Origin: Chamaea fasciata
Lineage: Eukaryota > Chordata > Aves > Passeriformes > Sylviidae
DNA length: 64,000 bases
Reading direction: 5' to 3'
Assembly: GCA_029207755.1 (NCBI GenBank)
Contig: JARCOQ010000011.1
Location: 26,663,712-26,727,711 of the forward strand
In this document: piece after piece, positions 1 through 12,327 of the stretch
Layout of the letters: each line of letters starts with the position of its first letter
How positions within the stretch are numbered: position 1 is the stretch's first letter
The notes under the pieces: generated by a model
What the model saw: only the letters and a program-made list of their open reading frames with translations
What the model was told of the DNA's origin: nothing
Database searches by the model: none
Position numbers and translations under genes: made by a program

Positions 1-2832
1 ATTTCGCTTAAGAGATAAAGAACTTTTAAAGTCTGGAGAAAACAGCTTCTTGCTCTGTCATGTTGGCTGTGCTGGGTAAGTTTGCTATCTCAAGTGTATT
101 GTTCCAAGAAAATGTCCACATGTTAAAAGGTTAATCCTTAATTTTACACTCTCTCATAGTTACAATAGCTGTCAAATATAGCTGCCTTGCACTATATGCT
201 GTATGAAATGGGTTTCTTAAAAATATTTTGGGACTATATTAGGAAGCTGGACATAAGTAGCTTGACGATGCCTTCTCTTTGTAATTGGTCCATGTCTATC
301 AGGTATGGCTCAATGATTTTCCAGCTGCATAGTTCATACAGGCTGTAGCATTATTTATCCTGAGCAAACATTGAAACAACACTCATGCTTTTCTCACTGT
401 ACAGTCCGTTTATTTTTTCATTGTCTTTTATCAGGATTTTCATCAATGTTTCCCCACAGCTTCCAGATTGTTCACAATGCAGATGCAGCAGTTCTGTTCA
501 CTGGGCTGGGCAACAGCAATCACGTTACCCATGCCCTGCATTCTTTACATTAGTTGCTCATAGGAAAATAAATTTAATAGCTAGTACTAACTGAGGATGG
601 GAGGATGCTTGGTTGGTTGTTTTAAAATCCATGACTGACACAGTAAGAAGGCCTAAGCTCTGTCTGCTTTTTTCTGACACTTTTGCTAGTGACTATTTAT
701 ATTTTGATGCAGCCTATTGCCTATGAAGATCAGTTTGGTATAGCAGTTTATACTGATATAGCTCTTGTGGTTGACACTTAAGGTATGAAGTGGGTGGATT
801 TGAGTGCATTTTGAACCTTAGAATTTTTCAGTACTGTTTTTGTGGCTGAATTTGTATTTTCCATGATTATTTAAATTTTTTAGAAGCCCTGCGATGCTTC
901 TGACTATAGCATCTTAGGTATGAAGTGAACTTCATTGGTTAACTTCAACATTTTGTCAGCACTTAATCAAGGCCACAGAGCTTTTGCATTCTGTATTCTG
1001 CAGTATCTTCTGGAGAAGCCCTGCTTGAAGTGAAAGTTTTAGTGTTTCAGGAAAAGTTTAAGGCTTTTTTTTTGTTGTTATTTAAGGGATCCCATATATT
1101 CTTCTAATAGACATTATCAAGAGATGTTCTGAATATTTTAGATCCCATAGGGGTGACTGCTATGAAGTTTCTGGATTTTTTTTCCTGTACTATCTATTAT
1201 AAAAGGAATAAAAATTTTGGAGGTTGAAATTCCCAGCCAGCATTTTTCTTTTAAACAGGTTTTTTTTTTTGTTTTTTGGGTTTTTTTTAGCTTTTTAAGA
1301 AAGCTATAGCACAGAATTATTTTTGGCATGATTCTTGCTTAAAAAAAAAAAATCTACAATCATCCCACTTTGTACATAAGTTCAAAATTGCTTTATTCAG
1401 AGATTTAATGGGTATAATGGTCCAGCTGAGCGACCATTGCATTTAGCTTGTAGTTATTAAGCACTTAACACCGATAAAGGTTATGTTCAAGAAGCCCATT
1501 TTGATAAAGCACAGAATCATTTATGTCAATATATGTTGAGGAAATGTGTTTTAATTGAGAAAAAGGTACAGCAAAGAGTAAGCCTTTCTTTATGTAGCCG
1601 GTAACAATTATGAATGGCATAGTAGAAAATGTTTTGGTTCCATTATCATCTTCATCCTCGGCACATTTAATGTCTATAACTTCACTTAAAACAATGGGTT
1701 TCTTCTTTCTAGCTTCTTAGGTATATGTAGAACTACTGGCAGTCTTCAAATATTATATGGAAACTTGTAATGACACCCCTTTGTGATTACTTGTATTAGA
1801 GATGACAGAGTTTTGTTCTGAAGTAATAGCAATGAAGGGAAAAGCATTTTCCTAATAGTTACTATTTATACACTGTTCTTCTGTTTGTGTTGCTTCTTAA
1901 TTGCACTTGGAGAGTTAAGACAGATCAAAGCTGTGTGTTGATCCAGATGAGAAGTGAAAAAAGAGCAAAAGAGCAAGAAACGAGGCATCAGCAGGAGTAG
2001 CAATTTGGGACATCTGTGATATGTGGTAGGATTGGGAGATGTCAGATAATCAGTAAGAGTGCTCTTATGCACTGCAGAGTCGTGTTGGAGAATGTGGCCA
2101 TTAAGTGATTAAGATGATAAACAGAAATGGACAGGACCATAAACTGTATATTGAAGTAGGGGTCTTCCAATTTTTAATCTAGCTTTTTATGAGCTGCTTA
2201 TATTATACAACTCTGATAGGGAGATCTCTATAGTTCTTGTGCTCATCACATCCTTCAAAGACCTGTGTTCAAGTTTATCTTCACAGCTAATCATGGCCGG
2301 TACAAAGAGAGTTTTAGTGCCGGTTGCACCGTGCGGGGGAGCAATCTGTGGGATTCCCCTTACTTCAGTATGATGTCTGTGACATTGAAAAGTGACTGTG
2401 GACAATACAGCAGGTCATAAGAAACAGAAATCACAGGTAGAGGTCCTTACTAGATCAGCTGACTTAGTAGAAGAAAGTAGACAAGCTTTTGGACACGAGA
2501 CATTCTTTAGTCTCAAATAAAACTGTGGACTCAGTAGTAGCCTTACTCATTTTATGGCATATCACAATAAACCTCCTCCTCAGCTTCTCTGTTAATGAGC
2601 CAAACTACCTGTTTCTCTTCCCTAATACTTTATCCAGTATGATTCCCTTACTAACTTCTCTTTTACTTCAAAGTTGTCTGCTCTCTTTTCTTTCAGAGAT
2701 GATCTAGCTGATATATACCTAGCTAAACTCTGAGCAATTGCCTTCAAGATGTATATAGGTCAGCTAATTTTATTTAGGTCTGCCACATCATTTTTGGACC
2801 CAGTGAAGACCTCTGAATATTTTTAAAAGCTT
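1..2832. other. AT-rich single-copy sequence, no gene seen
   Basis: This is ordinary AT-rich vertebrate intronic or intergenic sequence with short homopolymer runs, for example poly-T near 1,260 and poly-A near 1,340. I see no open frame longer than about 70 codons and no convincing exon. It may be intron of the plus-strand gene whose exons appear from 6.4 kb on. Confidence 0.6.
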
Positions 2833-3010
2833 GGTGATTTTGTTTTGGTGTTTTGGGTTTGGTTGTTGTTTTGGTTTTTTTTTTTTTTTTTTGGGGGGGG
2901 GGGGTGTTTGTTTTTTGTTGTTGTTTTTGTTGGGATTTTTTTGTTGGTTGGGGGGGGGGGGGTTCCCCAATGTTTTCGGGGTTTTTTTATTTGTTTTGGT
3001 TTTGTTTTTG
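2833..3010. repeat. GT-rich low-complexity tract with long T and G runs
   Basis: The plus strand is almost entirely G and T here, with T runs up to about 18 and two G runs of ten or more (around 2,894 and 2,951). The open frames on either strand are composition artefacts of K/N/P or F/G/L codons. The tract directly abuts a CR1 fragment, and a similar tract lies at 12.74 kb. The G runs could form quadruplexes and are likely to be length-polymorphic. Confidence 0.85.
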
Positions 3011-3011
3011 G

Positions 3012-3196
3012 CAGCTACTAGTTTGATGCAGCGTAATACCTCTTGCCCCAGCCCTGTAAGTGTTCCAGGCCAGGCTGTATAGGGCCCTAAGCAACCCATT
3101 CTAGTGGTTGACATCCCTGGTCATGGTGGAAGCAAGGCACGGGTTGGAACCAGATGATCTTTCAGATCCCTTCTACCCAAGCCATTCTATGATTTT
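3012..3196 (+). mobile_element. CR1-type LINE, 5'-truncated 3' end
   Basis: The segment carries the familiar avian CR1 3' region. It has a 'gtgttccaggccaggctgtat' style stretch at about 3,060, then 'ggttggaaccagatgatctt' near 3,143, then a 'tccc-ttctaccca-gccattctatgat' ending. CR1 3' ends in birds finish in short ATTCTATGAT-like repeats rather than poly-A, as here. The copy is severely 5'-truncated and diverged, keeping under 200 bp and no reverse-transcriptase frame. This is the best single indication of a sauropsid, most likely avian, genome. Confidence 0.8.
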
Positions 3197-6100
3197 CTGC
3201 AAATGTAATGATTAATTTTTGAGAGATGAGAACATGAATGAAGAAAAACTTGAATGCATACTGGATCCACCGTACTGAAAAGACCACTGACATAAGTTTT
3301 ACTGATTTGAGAGCTATTATATTTTACCTTTATCTTCAAGGCCTTACAATTCCTTGCCATATAAGGGAGCAGGCCAGAAATGCTGATCTTCAAAACCCCT
3401 AATATAGGAATGTCTTACTCTGCACATTATGAAGACAGAAACTTTTCCAGGGCCACGTAGCTTTTGTGACAGATCTTGGTACCACTTTCTGGTGCAAGTT
3501 CATTTCTCACCCTTTTGTTGTCTCCTTACGCATATTTGTTGATACTTAGACCTTCAGCTGTATGCTGCTGAGTTTGGTGGGACAGAAACTTGTATTTTTT
3601 GCCTTCCAGCATGCAGTCTTCTGAAATGTTCTGGGATGTAAGAGGAGTAATTAGTGCAATTTCTACAGCTGTGCTTCTCCCCTTTGTGGCAACAAAGTTA
3701 TTGACCGTTCCAAGCTTTCTAAAGCTAAGTACTTTTTATTCAGTTACACTGTTTGTAGGAGTAAACCTCCTGTAAGACAACAAACCTTTATCCCATTTGA
3801 CCAGGCAGGTTTTCAGTATTTGTACAGATCATTTGTTACCAACCCCTGGCAGCAGCTAGGTGACCCTAGTTCAGTTCTCAGGTACGTTATGAATGAATCT
3901 GGACAAGTAAACACACACGCTCATGTGAGGGCCCCCACCAAGGTTGTTCCCAGCCCTTCTTTGTTGCCAGACCTTTCATGTCAGATTAAACCAGTAAAGT
4001 GGGCATAAGGCATAAGTCACATAGATTTCCAATGTTGTTTTTCTTCCATCTGTGTTTCTCCACTTTCTGTTGGGACTCCACTGCAGGACTTGTAGTTCTT
4101 TGAAAATTCATTCACTCAGCTGAGTCTGCTAAGAATACATTCGGTGACAAACGCAATGATAAATGTGTCTTTTATGTTATCAGACCAGAAGTGTTTGATT
4201 ATTTTGAGGCCTCTCAGAATCTGTTGTATTGCTGTGTTGCAGTCTTTGAATGACTCAGGATGTTAGGACATTGCACCAGGAAATTTTTTATTACTGTTTT
4301 AAAGGTGGCCCCAGTTTTAATCACAGAGAGACACAGATCTCCCTCTACCTTTTGCTGTTACAGTTCCAGCTGAAATTCTTTATTTAGATTTCTCAGTGTT
4401 GCTTTTCAGAAAAGCTGGAGAACAAAACCAGCAGATAATAGCTGATGTAGGCTGTGACCTAGCTCCCTGACTTCTTTTATTATGGAATGGAAGAGAGTAG
4501 CCAGACCAAATAACGATGGAGCTGACCTGAACTAGATGGGCTGAGACTCGGTTGCTGGACTTGCGATGGGGTAAAACCCATTCTCTCTGCATCTACATAG
4601 TGAGGGAGAATGCAGCAAAAGCCATAACGGAAAGGAAAGCTTGAAAGAAAAAAGGAAGAGGGTGTAGCATAAATGAGAATAAGTGAAATTGAAAGACATA
4701 AAAGGCTGAAAAGAATTTCAGCTCTGAGAAGTTTTTAGAATTGGCAGAAACCTGCAAAAATAAAAATAATATTTCTTCTGGGTTCTTGGCAAGGAGATGA
4801 CAATGATCTAGTGAAGCAGGGAGAGAAAATCGGGGAATTTGGCTGAAAATCAGGGACAGTAAGTGAGAGATTTTTAAAAGGCTTCAGTGCTGAGACTAAT
4901 AAAATAAGAAAGTTAAAGAATTATTTGGGAGATAAGTCTGAAGACATGTTAGAGTGCTTTTTTAGGTACAGGTATTTGGCAGTATTTCTTGAAACCTGCC
5001 CTGAAAGGCTTGTGTAAAATGAGAAGGGCACTAGCCAAGCCCCTTTATAGCAAGACCTTGCTAGGAACCCATTGGACTGCAATATGTAAGAGCGAGTTAC
5101 AGTCAGCAGTTTCACTTGGACTGGCATACAGCTGCTAATGCTGCACGATACTTTACATCCCACTTTGCTTCAATTAGATTTTTCTGCTCCATCTTTCCTT
5201 AAGAGAGCTACTTTTCTGTTAATTTTCCAATAAAGGAATGGAATTAGCTGAAACGGTTCTTGGTGGGTCTATATGCAGCACGTCTTACATTGCACTTGCT
5301 TTTAGGATGATTGTAAAAACCCTCAGTACTTAGATAGCATTACCCTTCTTGTGCTAATGGCTGAAATAACAGGAAATAAGTATCCCTCTTATCTGTCTCT
5401 AAATAAATTTTTAAACATCTGAAAATTCTTCTTAGATTTTCCTAAGTGTTCATTTGCTCAGCCAAGCTATGGTTGACATGCAGAGACGTAGTCACTTTTA
5501 AAATCGTACTTTTACTGAGGACTGAATCTTTCCTTTTCCTTTTTCATTTTGGTAAAGAGGCCATCCTGTATCAGTAACAGCGCGGTCTGCAGAACTATAA
5601 GAATTCAAGAAAAAAAGTGCTTTCAAACCACCCTGTAGTTACACACAGGGTATAAAATGTATCCCATATAGAGGAGTAACTTCTGTCCATCCCTGTGGAG
5701 GTAAAGGAGGCGATCCAAATCTCCACAGCACATCTGACTCGCTCAAGATTGCTCCTTGTAAGAATTGAAGCATGTGCTTTGAGAAATTTGGAATTTGACT
5801 CTTTTCTTTGACTTTATTCCTTGTGTATTGGATTTGGTGTGTAATGTTGAGATTCCGTTAGCTGAGTTCAGATGATATGGGTTGTCAAAGCTTCATTTGT
5901 CTTGAATCCCCTGCAAGATTTTGATGCTGAGCTGTCAATCTATCCTCATAAATCTTATTTCAATGACCAGAGATTTGAGTGCAGCTATGCTTAAGAACAG
6001 ATGGAGAAAGCACTGTTAATGGAGATGAAATATCTTTGTAACCTTTCTTGCTATGTGGCTGTGTGATGTTTTCATGAGGAAAAGATTCTCCTTTTGCCTT

Positions 6101-6388
6101 GAAAAGCATTCAGCTCGTCTTGCTTTTCTTTTAAATACTGACCACTGTCATTTGTTTATTGTGCAAGATTTGGTTAAGGTATTTGATACAACTTAAGGAT
6201 GCTAGATTTGGTTAAAATATTGCACAGAAGAGTAGCTGTGTTTAAACCATATGCTGTTGTGTATTTTCAGTTCTTGGCTTTCTGTGCATACTTTTAAGAT
6301 TTGGGGGGGGGAAATGTAACTCAATTCACAGTAATGCATTTCTCAAACTTCACAGTTTATGCAGTTATGTTGCATGTGCTGTATTCAG
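3197..6388. other. AT-rich single-copy sequence, no gene seen
   Basis: Apart from isolated strong pyrimidine-tract/AG signals, such as the one before 3,610, I found no exon that extends convincingly on both sides. It may be intron of the plus-strand gene that shows exons downstream. Confidence 0.5.
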
Positions 6389-6437
6389 ATTGACAAGCAG
6401 AAGAGAGAGGAGGCGGCCTTAACCCTCCAGAAATCTT
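6389..6437 (+). CDS. Candidate internal exon of unidentified coiled-coil/IQ-like protein
   Basis: A polypyrimidine-poor but acceptable acceptor ('gtattcag') is followed by an open frame beginning IDKQKREEAALTLQKS. It is charged and Glu/Lys/Arg-rich, with an 'AALTLQKS' core reminiscent of the first half of an IQ motif. The 3' end is uncertain. A GT at 6,438 gives 49 nt, and another at 6,469 gives 80 nt. An LTR-like element follows immediately and may have disturbed the original donor. The composition is far more protein-like than the surroundings. I do not recognise the gene, and assigning it with the exons at 9.25-12.37 kb to one gene is inference from strand and style. Confidence 0.45.
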
Positions 6438-6469
6438 GTATGATAAAGGAAAAAAAAAGAGGACTCAGG

Positions 6470-7305
6470 TCTCAATTTACCCCACCATGCCCAGGAACTT
6501 GCTCTTCTCCTTGATTCGTGGCTATAGGGGACCAGACCTTAACATGTTTTGCCTCAAACATTCTCAGTATTGCTACAGGAAAGACAATCAGAGGAGAGGC
6601 TCCTGCAGAGGCGGGCCAGCGTGTTCTGAGCCAACTTCCTGCTCCACCTTGAGACGCATGGTCAGTCCCGTCCCCTCACCCGCCTCACTCCCTGGTGTGA
6701 GCCTCAAAAGGCTGGCTGCGCATGTGAGAATCGCATGAAAAATGTATTTTGCCTAAGAGGCGTTCACCATGTTAACTATAAAAGGGAGGAGGTCAGGCCC
6801 GCTTGCTCCTCTTGGCACTTTTTTCCCCGTTCCTTTGCTTTCACTTCCTTAGTCTTGCAATAGGACTCCAGCTTCGGACTATTCACAGAGCAGGAGCACC
6901 GTAGGGTCTAAGGGCTGATGAAATTCTTCGTTTTGTTCCCATGCTTTTGCTTTGCATATGAGCAAAATCATAGCAAAATCATCACAGCTATCATATTCTA
7001 TGCTGCACTGAACACTGTTGTTCGAGTGGGGAGCTTGTGGAAGCATGTTGTGGTTTGTGAGACAGCACCTTTGCTTAATGGTGTGTTGTGGCTTGCTAGT
7101 CAGCACCTTTGGGTATTAGTGGTGTGGCTTTTGAGCCAGCATCTTTGGGAGTGGGAGTTGAGAACTAATTGAAGTGAGCTGTACGAATTCGAGGGTTTGT
7201 TAGCCACATCTTTTGAGTCTAAGCAGTGAGCTGATTGGCAGAGTAATGGTGACTGTACAATAAAAGCATGAGAATTCCCTGACACGTGTCTTCTGTCTTT
7301 GTTCA
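6470..7305 (+). mobile_element. Possible solo LTR or LTR-like element
   Basis: A TATA-like 'tataaaaggg' sits near 6,778, followed by a C/T-rich leader. An 'aataaaa' polyadenylation-like signal near 7,259 precedes 'tgtctttgttca', a plausible ...CA end near 7,303. This order of promoter, body and polyA site inside about 0.85 kb suggests a solo LTR. No matching TG start with target-site duplication could be fixed, and no primer-binding site or retroviral frame follows. The element could instead be an unrelated repeat, so boundaries are approximate. Confidence 0.3.
7046..7150 (+). repeat. Degenerate 37-bp tandem repeat, three copies
   Basis: Three diverged copies start near 7,046, 7,084 and 7,120. 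Each reads roughly 'tg(t)tgtgg-ttg--agtcagcacctttg'. A fourth, weaker relative may lie near 7,200. The repeat lies inside the LTR-like block, between its TATA-like and polyA-like signals. Confidence 0.6.
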
Positions 7306-9251
7306 ACCTGATGAGAATTTATAGTAAACATCTTGGCCCCTACTGATGGGTTGTGACAGTGCCCAGTGCATGCGCAGTGCCTGAGAAAGGCACGGCAGAG
7401 TGCAGGGCCCCTTTCCTTGTGAAGGGACAAATAAGGGTCAGGGACACCAATCAGGTGAGAAAGTCACTCCTGTGGCTGCCTGAGGTGGAGGTGCGGGCTC
7501 TGGGCAGGATCTTGGCCCAGCCTGCTCACTGCGGGGGTGTGAGCAGACCTGACTTTCCCACCCCTTGTCCTGATTTTAAGGCTCTGGCTCCTCCCAGGAG
7601 CAGCCCCAGGCAGGCTGTGCAGTTGGCCCTGTGGACATGGACAACCAGGAGGTGTGCGGCAGAAGGCAGTCTCTGGAGCAGGATGTCAGTGCATGCTTAT
7701 GCAAAATTGGAAGGTAAACATCTCTCTGTGCCAAACATGCAGTTAAGAGTGCTGGACTATCTGATCTGTTTAATTTTTCTTGTTATGCAAGTCTATACCG
7801 TAAAGGTCTAGAACTTGCAGTGCTCATCTACCGGAGTACCGCTAAACGTGTACTTGAATATTAACATTCTGCAACAGCGTATAGCTGTAGTATGATTTCT
7901 CTGGCATGAGTCCAAACTCTTATTAGTTGCATTTGATTGCAGTCTCATCACTTGAAAGGCCTGGCTTATAACTGCAGAAAGTACACCTTTAACCAGTAAG
8001 AGATCAGCACACAGAGTTCTTTCTGCATAGTAATTCACTCATAAATCCAATATTCTACATGTTTATTTGATACTAGATAATTAATCAGTGCTCTTAGTCA
8101 ACTGAGCTCCTGAAAAGCCAATTGTTTTTAGGTTTTTTCTTACATACAAGGAAGAGACAGTATTAAGCTTATTCAATGCGTATGGGGGTGGTTGAAAGGT
8201 AGCAGGTACGAGATCTTTGGGGAAGAGACAGGCCTGTGCTCTATCTGATCTCTTAATGTATTAGAACAGTGGCCTCTTTTCTGTACACTTCTAATGTAGG
8301 GCTTATGGTCCATGGTCCGGTCTCTCTGCTACAAGTGTAGAGGTATAAAAGATGCATGATCTAATCATAGCCAGCGTCCAGCGCAGGTTGTTAGCTTGAG
8401 TGTATTGAAGAAGATGTTTTTACTGGTTTCCCATCAGAGGAGGCATTACATGCTTTTATGTGTGATGCTGCATTTTACACCGGTGAGGGCACCAATGCTG
8501 GTGTTTGATATCAAGCATATGAGAAAACTGTGGAAATTCATTTTATCTCCTCTGTCTCAATATCTGGACTTTCAACTGAAGCAGTGATGCAGACTGGCAG
8601 TGACAAAAGAAAACCACTTGGTTGAGACCTTTTATTCCTAGGAATTTTGGCTTTGGGTTTTGATACCACACGCTTCTAACATTAAACCACCGCCATAGCC
8701 TAATAGTAATCCTGGTCTTGAGATTTTAAGTGTAACAAAAGCTTTAGCTGTACTTACGTATTTTTCGTGAACCACATTCAGTCAAAGGGCTCTGTTTTGT
8801 CATATTAGTTGTGAATTAAATGGATGGATTTAACCAATCCAAGTCCTTACCATGATTATGATTTTCTGCATTACAATTTTTAGGAATGATTTTCATTAAA
8901 CTGACACTTGTTTATGTTTTCTGCTTTCAAAAGTGATGTGTTTTACAGACTGTAGCACATGAAGATGATGTCACAAACTGCTACCAGAAACATTCCACGG
9001 CTGAGATAACTGTGCAATAGCAATTTGAAGTCTAATGTATAGGGATTTATATTAAATTTTGCAATTTTTTTTTTTTTTTATGTTGGGCAAATGGGTTAGG
9101 GTAACCAAGATCTGTCATGAAGCTTTGGTACCTAAAAAGTGAAGAAAACTGTGCTAACTTGTAGCAAATTTCTGTAGATAACTTTGCAACTTTTTAACTG
9201 CTTTTCTCTCTGCCTTGTTTCTGGTATGTTAACCCTGCGAGAACTCTTCAG
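7306..9251. other. No gene seen; partly GC-richer then AT-rich sequence
   Basis: The stretch at 7,330-7,690 is GC-richer than its surroundings and open for about 150 codons on the plus strand, with no recognisable protein character. The rest is AT-rich with a poly-T run near 9,066. I found no supportable exon or RNA gene. Confidence 0.5.
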
Positions 9252-9273
9252 GCACATATGGAAGATATTGAAA
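9252..9273 (+). CDS. Tentative short internal exon of the same plus-strand gene
   Basis: A long pyrimidine tract (about 9,200-9,231) leads to AGs at 9,240-9,241 and 9,250-9,251. A donor 'aaa|gtaggt' lies at 9,274. In the frame that ends in phase 0, the segment reads (LF)RHIWKILK. It would join in frame to the phase-0 exon at 10,990. Very short exons are easy to imagine by chance, so this call rests mainly on phase compatibility and context. Confidence 0.25.
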
Positions 9274-10989
9274 GTAGGTGCTTCCCCTCTTTCTCTCCCC
9301 TCCCATTAGATCAACTCAGAGCTAATGAGTGCAATCCTCCTTGCCAGCACAGAGTTGTTTAGACCACAGAAGTGTTATCTGCAGTGGATAACAAAATTCC
9401 TTACTAGTTACAGTTTGGTTATTGTAGTTCTGGTAATTCGTAATTATGGGATAAGTGGTGACCTTCAGGTTGTTGCCTTTTACAAGAGTCTTAGTAGGAA
9501 AGAAACACTGTGAATTGAATTTTACTGCATTTAAATTAGACACTTGTATTGGCATTTTTCTTCTCTTTCTTTTTCTTGCCCTCTTCTCCCCTCTGTTTTT
9601 TTCCATTCACATGTACTTTTTGGTCAGTCAGCCTGATGAGCTGTTGCAAATTCAGGCTGAAAGATGAGTGCTTATAATTTACACTGTGTAAAGCAAGAAT
9701 GAATGCTTAAAAAATTTCTAATGCATGATACCTTTTCTGAAAAAAAATATGGAGAGAGGTGCTTCCTTGTATTTTCTTCTGAACAAATGTCATTCCTTAC
9801 TTACAGCACGGTAGAAACCCTATTCTCCTCTGGTGCTGAAGGACACTTGGCAGCATCTCCAGGTGCACCTCCAGGCATCTCCACTCCAAGAGAGATTTGT
9901 TCTGTTTCCCTATTGTCTCTGTTGAAAGGTAAACGCAGAATGCCGATGGATCAGCTCCACTTCACTCAGCAGGCATGGCACAGAGGGTGCTTGCGTTAGA
10001 TCTCTGGCAAGGCTGGAGGTGGCTTTTTCTGCTGCTCTGTCCCAGAGTGGTTTTCTGTATTGCTGCTGTTGGCATTGTAGTGCTCGGTTGTGAGGAACAT
10101 CATCTGTGTAAGGCAAATCCTAGGAAAAAACCCCAAACAAAACAACCGGGTCTGCCTTTTGTATGAGAAATTGCATTCCAGCCAAGAAAATATCACCGGG
10201 CCCAGGGCACAGGAGGGTTCCTTCCCATTTGATGGGAAGAGTGCACAAACCAAGCACCAAACGGGCCTGGCTGGAGCCTGTTAGGGGTCAGCATTAGCAG
10301 CGGGAAGGGTGGCCAGAGGGGCTCAGGCAGGGCTTGGGCTGGGTCTGACCTGCACTGGCCACATGTGCTCTGTCCTTGCTAAGGTGGACAAAGGCAAATC
10401 TGACAACTGAGTGTGTGCTTGAGACTCTCACTCAGCCGTCTGAGAATCTGTCTAGAAAATAGAAGCGTACTTGGGTTTAGTTTGGTGTATAGCACTTAAA
10501 AGTGGTCCTCAAATATTCTTCAATAACTGTATCCTGAATTAAGGGTCCACGCCAAAGTTGTTTTGTGCCGGCACTGTTCTAATAGACGGTGGTTGTTCAT
10601 CTGAACTGGTTTTAATGTCTCTGTTTTTTTCTGAAGTTCCCATTTATTTTGCTATGTTGCCGTGGATGTTCAGCCTCGTACTCTGGACAGTGGTTTGCGG
10701 AATTTTTTCTTCATTCCACAGCTATAATACTATTTTTTTTTTCCTTGGGAGTAAAATTCTCTAAAGCACTAAGTTGGCTGCAGAATGGCATTTTCTCAGA
10801 GAGAGTAATGCTCCTTCTTCCAGCCATTGCTGCACTGTTCTTGGTGTCTTGGTGCAATTTTTCACTGTATCCTGTAGCCTCAGAATCCATGGCTGTCCCT
10901 CAGTGTTCTGAAGGAGTGCTGTATTTGGATTTTTGGCCTTAAAGTGGGAAGTGCATGATCTGAGCTGTGGCATGTCAGCTCTATTCTAG
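9274..10989. other. Presumed intron, nothing else supported
   Basis: Low-complexity T-rich and mixed sequence with several open frames of 60-100 codons on both strands, none with protein-like composition or conserved splice context. Confidence 0.5.
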
Positions 10990-11073
10990 GAACTCCGGAA
11001 TCGGCAAGCTCTTATTCATGAGGAACCGCTAATTCTTGAAAGTCGAGCTGTCTTGCAAGAGGCGCTGCAAAGG
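10990..11073 (+). CDS. Internal coding exon, 28 codons, coiled-coil segment
   Basis: The acceptor 'ttctag' and donor 'agg|gtgaga' frame exactly 84 nt, open in phase 0 at both ends. The translation begins ELRNRQALIHEEPL and ends in LQEALQR. It is rich in Leu, Glu, Gln and Arg with heptad-like leucine spacing, as in a coiled-coil or helical-bundle region. It joins in phase 0 both to the exon at 11,822 and to the exon at 12,328, so these two could be alternative 3' choices. This is the most convincing exon in the AT-rich part of the window. I do not recognise the protein family. Confidence 0.7.
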
Positions 11074-11821
11074 GTGAGATGTAACCTTATATCATTCTTT
11101 TTTTGAAATCACCTCTGTGAAACTTTAATAGGCTTCAACAGTGTCTACAGAACAACTGATTTCACCCAGAGCAATTCAGTGCATTGTAACATGCACTGGA
11201 CCGCTTCATGTAATCGGTATCTTGTGTTATGCAAGATCTTCAGCAACTTTTCCTTCAGTTTTCGTGGTAATAAGCATTTTGTGTTTGTCAAGCACAGCAT
11301 TAGGTTCCTATTTATGTCCCAGTAATTTGATACGTTATTCCTAGTTAGTTCCAATTCACTTCAGCAGATCTTGACTTAATTTTGAGTCACCTTTCTTCTG
11401 CCTTTTGTGCAAATGGACTTAATGCTTTTGCTGTAACTTTGTATTGAAATATCAATCATAAACTAATCCTGATAAATCAAGCTGATGTTTTGCTCTACTA
11501 AAGTCTTGTGACTACTTTGGCAGGTAGGAGGAGTTGGGAGCAAATAGCATAAGAAAGTTGAGTGTGGAAGCTGAAGGTTGTCCAGCAAAAGCTGAGTGTG
11601 TGGCTGTGACACCTAGCGAGGCTGGAAAGAGTTCCTGTGTGGACAATGAATGTTAGACTCGGCTGAGCTTTCAAAGTATGAAAGTAACAAGGAAGGAATC
11701 AAATGAAAAGCATTGGTGACGTGAGATCAGATTTGAGCCCTTTCTGACATCCACACATGCTCTTTGTGTTGTCAATTTCTGTGTGTAACCAAGTACAGTA
11801 GTTCCCTTGGTTGTTTTGCAG

Positions 11822-12125
11822 GTAGATACGATACTTCAAGCTCTGGAGACAAGACTGATCACTCTTGAGTTGCTCTGCATGGGCAGGTCTGAGAGGAAAC
11901 ACCTGCTGAACTGCGGGAGAATGGCGAACGTGAAACTTGGCCCTGTAATCCTCTGGCATCTGTGGGAACGTTGCAAGGGCCATGAAAGAGCTGAAAGCCA
12001 TGGGTGACCTGTGCCGTGGGGGAGCAGCACTGACCGAGGCTGCGTCCCAGCCAAGGAGCTCCTCTTGCGTCCCTTAAGAGGATACCCCAGGGGTTTTGTT
12101 CTTAATAAAGACTTCTTAGCAGTCA
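11822..12125 (+). CDS. Terminal-type exon with stop codon and polyA signal
   Basis: A strong acceptor ('tggttgttttgcag') opens a phase-0 frame starting VDTILQALETRLITLE, which continues the coiled-coil character of the 10,990 exon. The frame runs 61 codons to TGA at 12,005-12,007. An AATAAA lies at 12,104-12,109, about 100 bp downstream, so the exon can end a transcript. The later part of the frame (from about LLCMGRSER) looks less protein-like. That would fit an intronic alternative terminal exon whose first codons are the real internal exon read past a lost or skipped donor. Confidence 0.55.
12104..12109 (+). terminator. Canonical polyadenylation signal AATAAA
   Basis: AATAAA lies within 'cttaataaagac', about 100 bp after the stop codon of the terminal-type exon and followed by a T/G-containing stretch. 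Cleavage would be expected near 12,125. It supports transcript termination here, probably as one of alternative 3' ends, because a further coding-like exon follows at 12,328. Confidence 0.5.
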
Positions 12126-12327
12126 ATCTGTAGACTTCTGGTTTAATGGAAGTATTTATTTAAATTTTTGTCTCTGAAAGCAAAGCGTTTTATCTCCTGA
12201 CTTCCCTGCTATTCAATAGCTACTGAACTGGGCGTGCATTTTCCTAAGCTGATGAGAAACCTCCCTGTGATTCTGTAATTTGCAAAGGAGCAGCATTAAG
12301 TCACTTTTCTTTTTCTTGTCTCCATAG

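Noticed and set aside
2700..2734. Terminal-exon-like frame DDLADIYLAKL after a very strong acceptor
   Set aside because: Only eleven codons to a stop, no nearby polyA signal and no compatible upstream exon. The strong pyrimidine tract alone is insufficient.
3610..3637. 28-nt microexon candidate (MQSSEMFWD)
   Set aside because: Good acceptor and donor, but too short to judge, and no phase-compatible neighbours were found.
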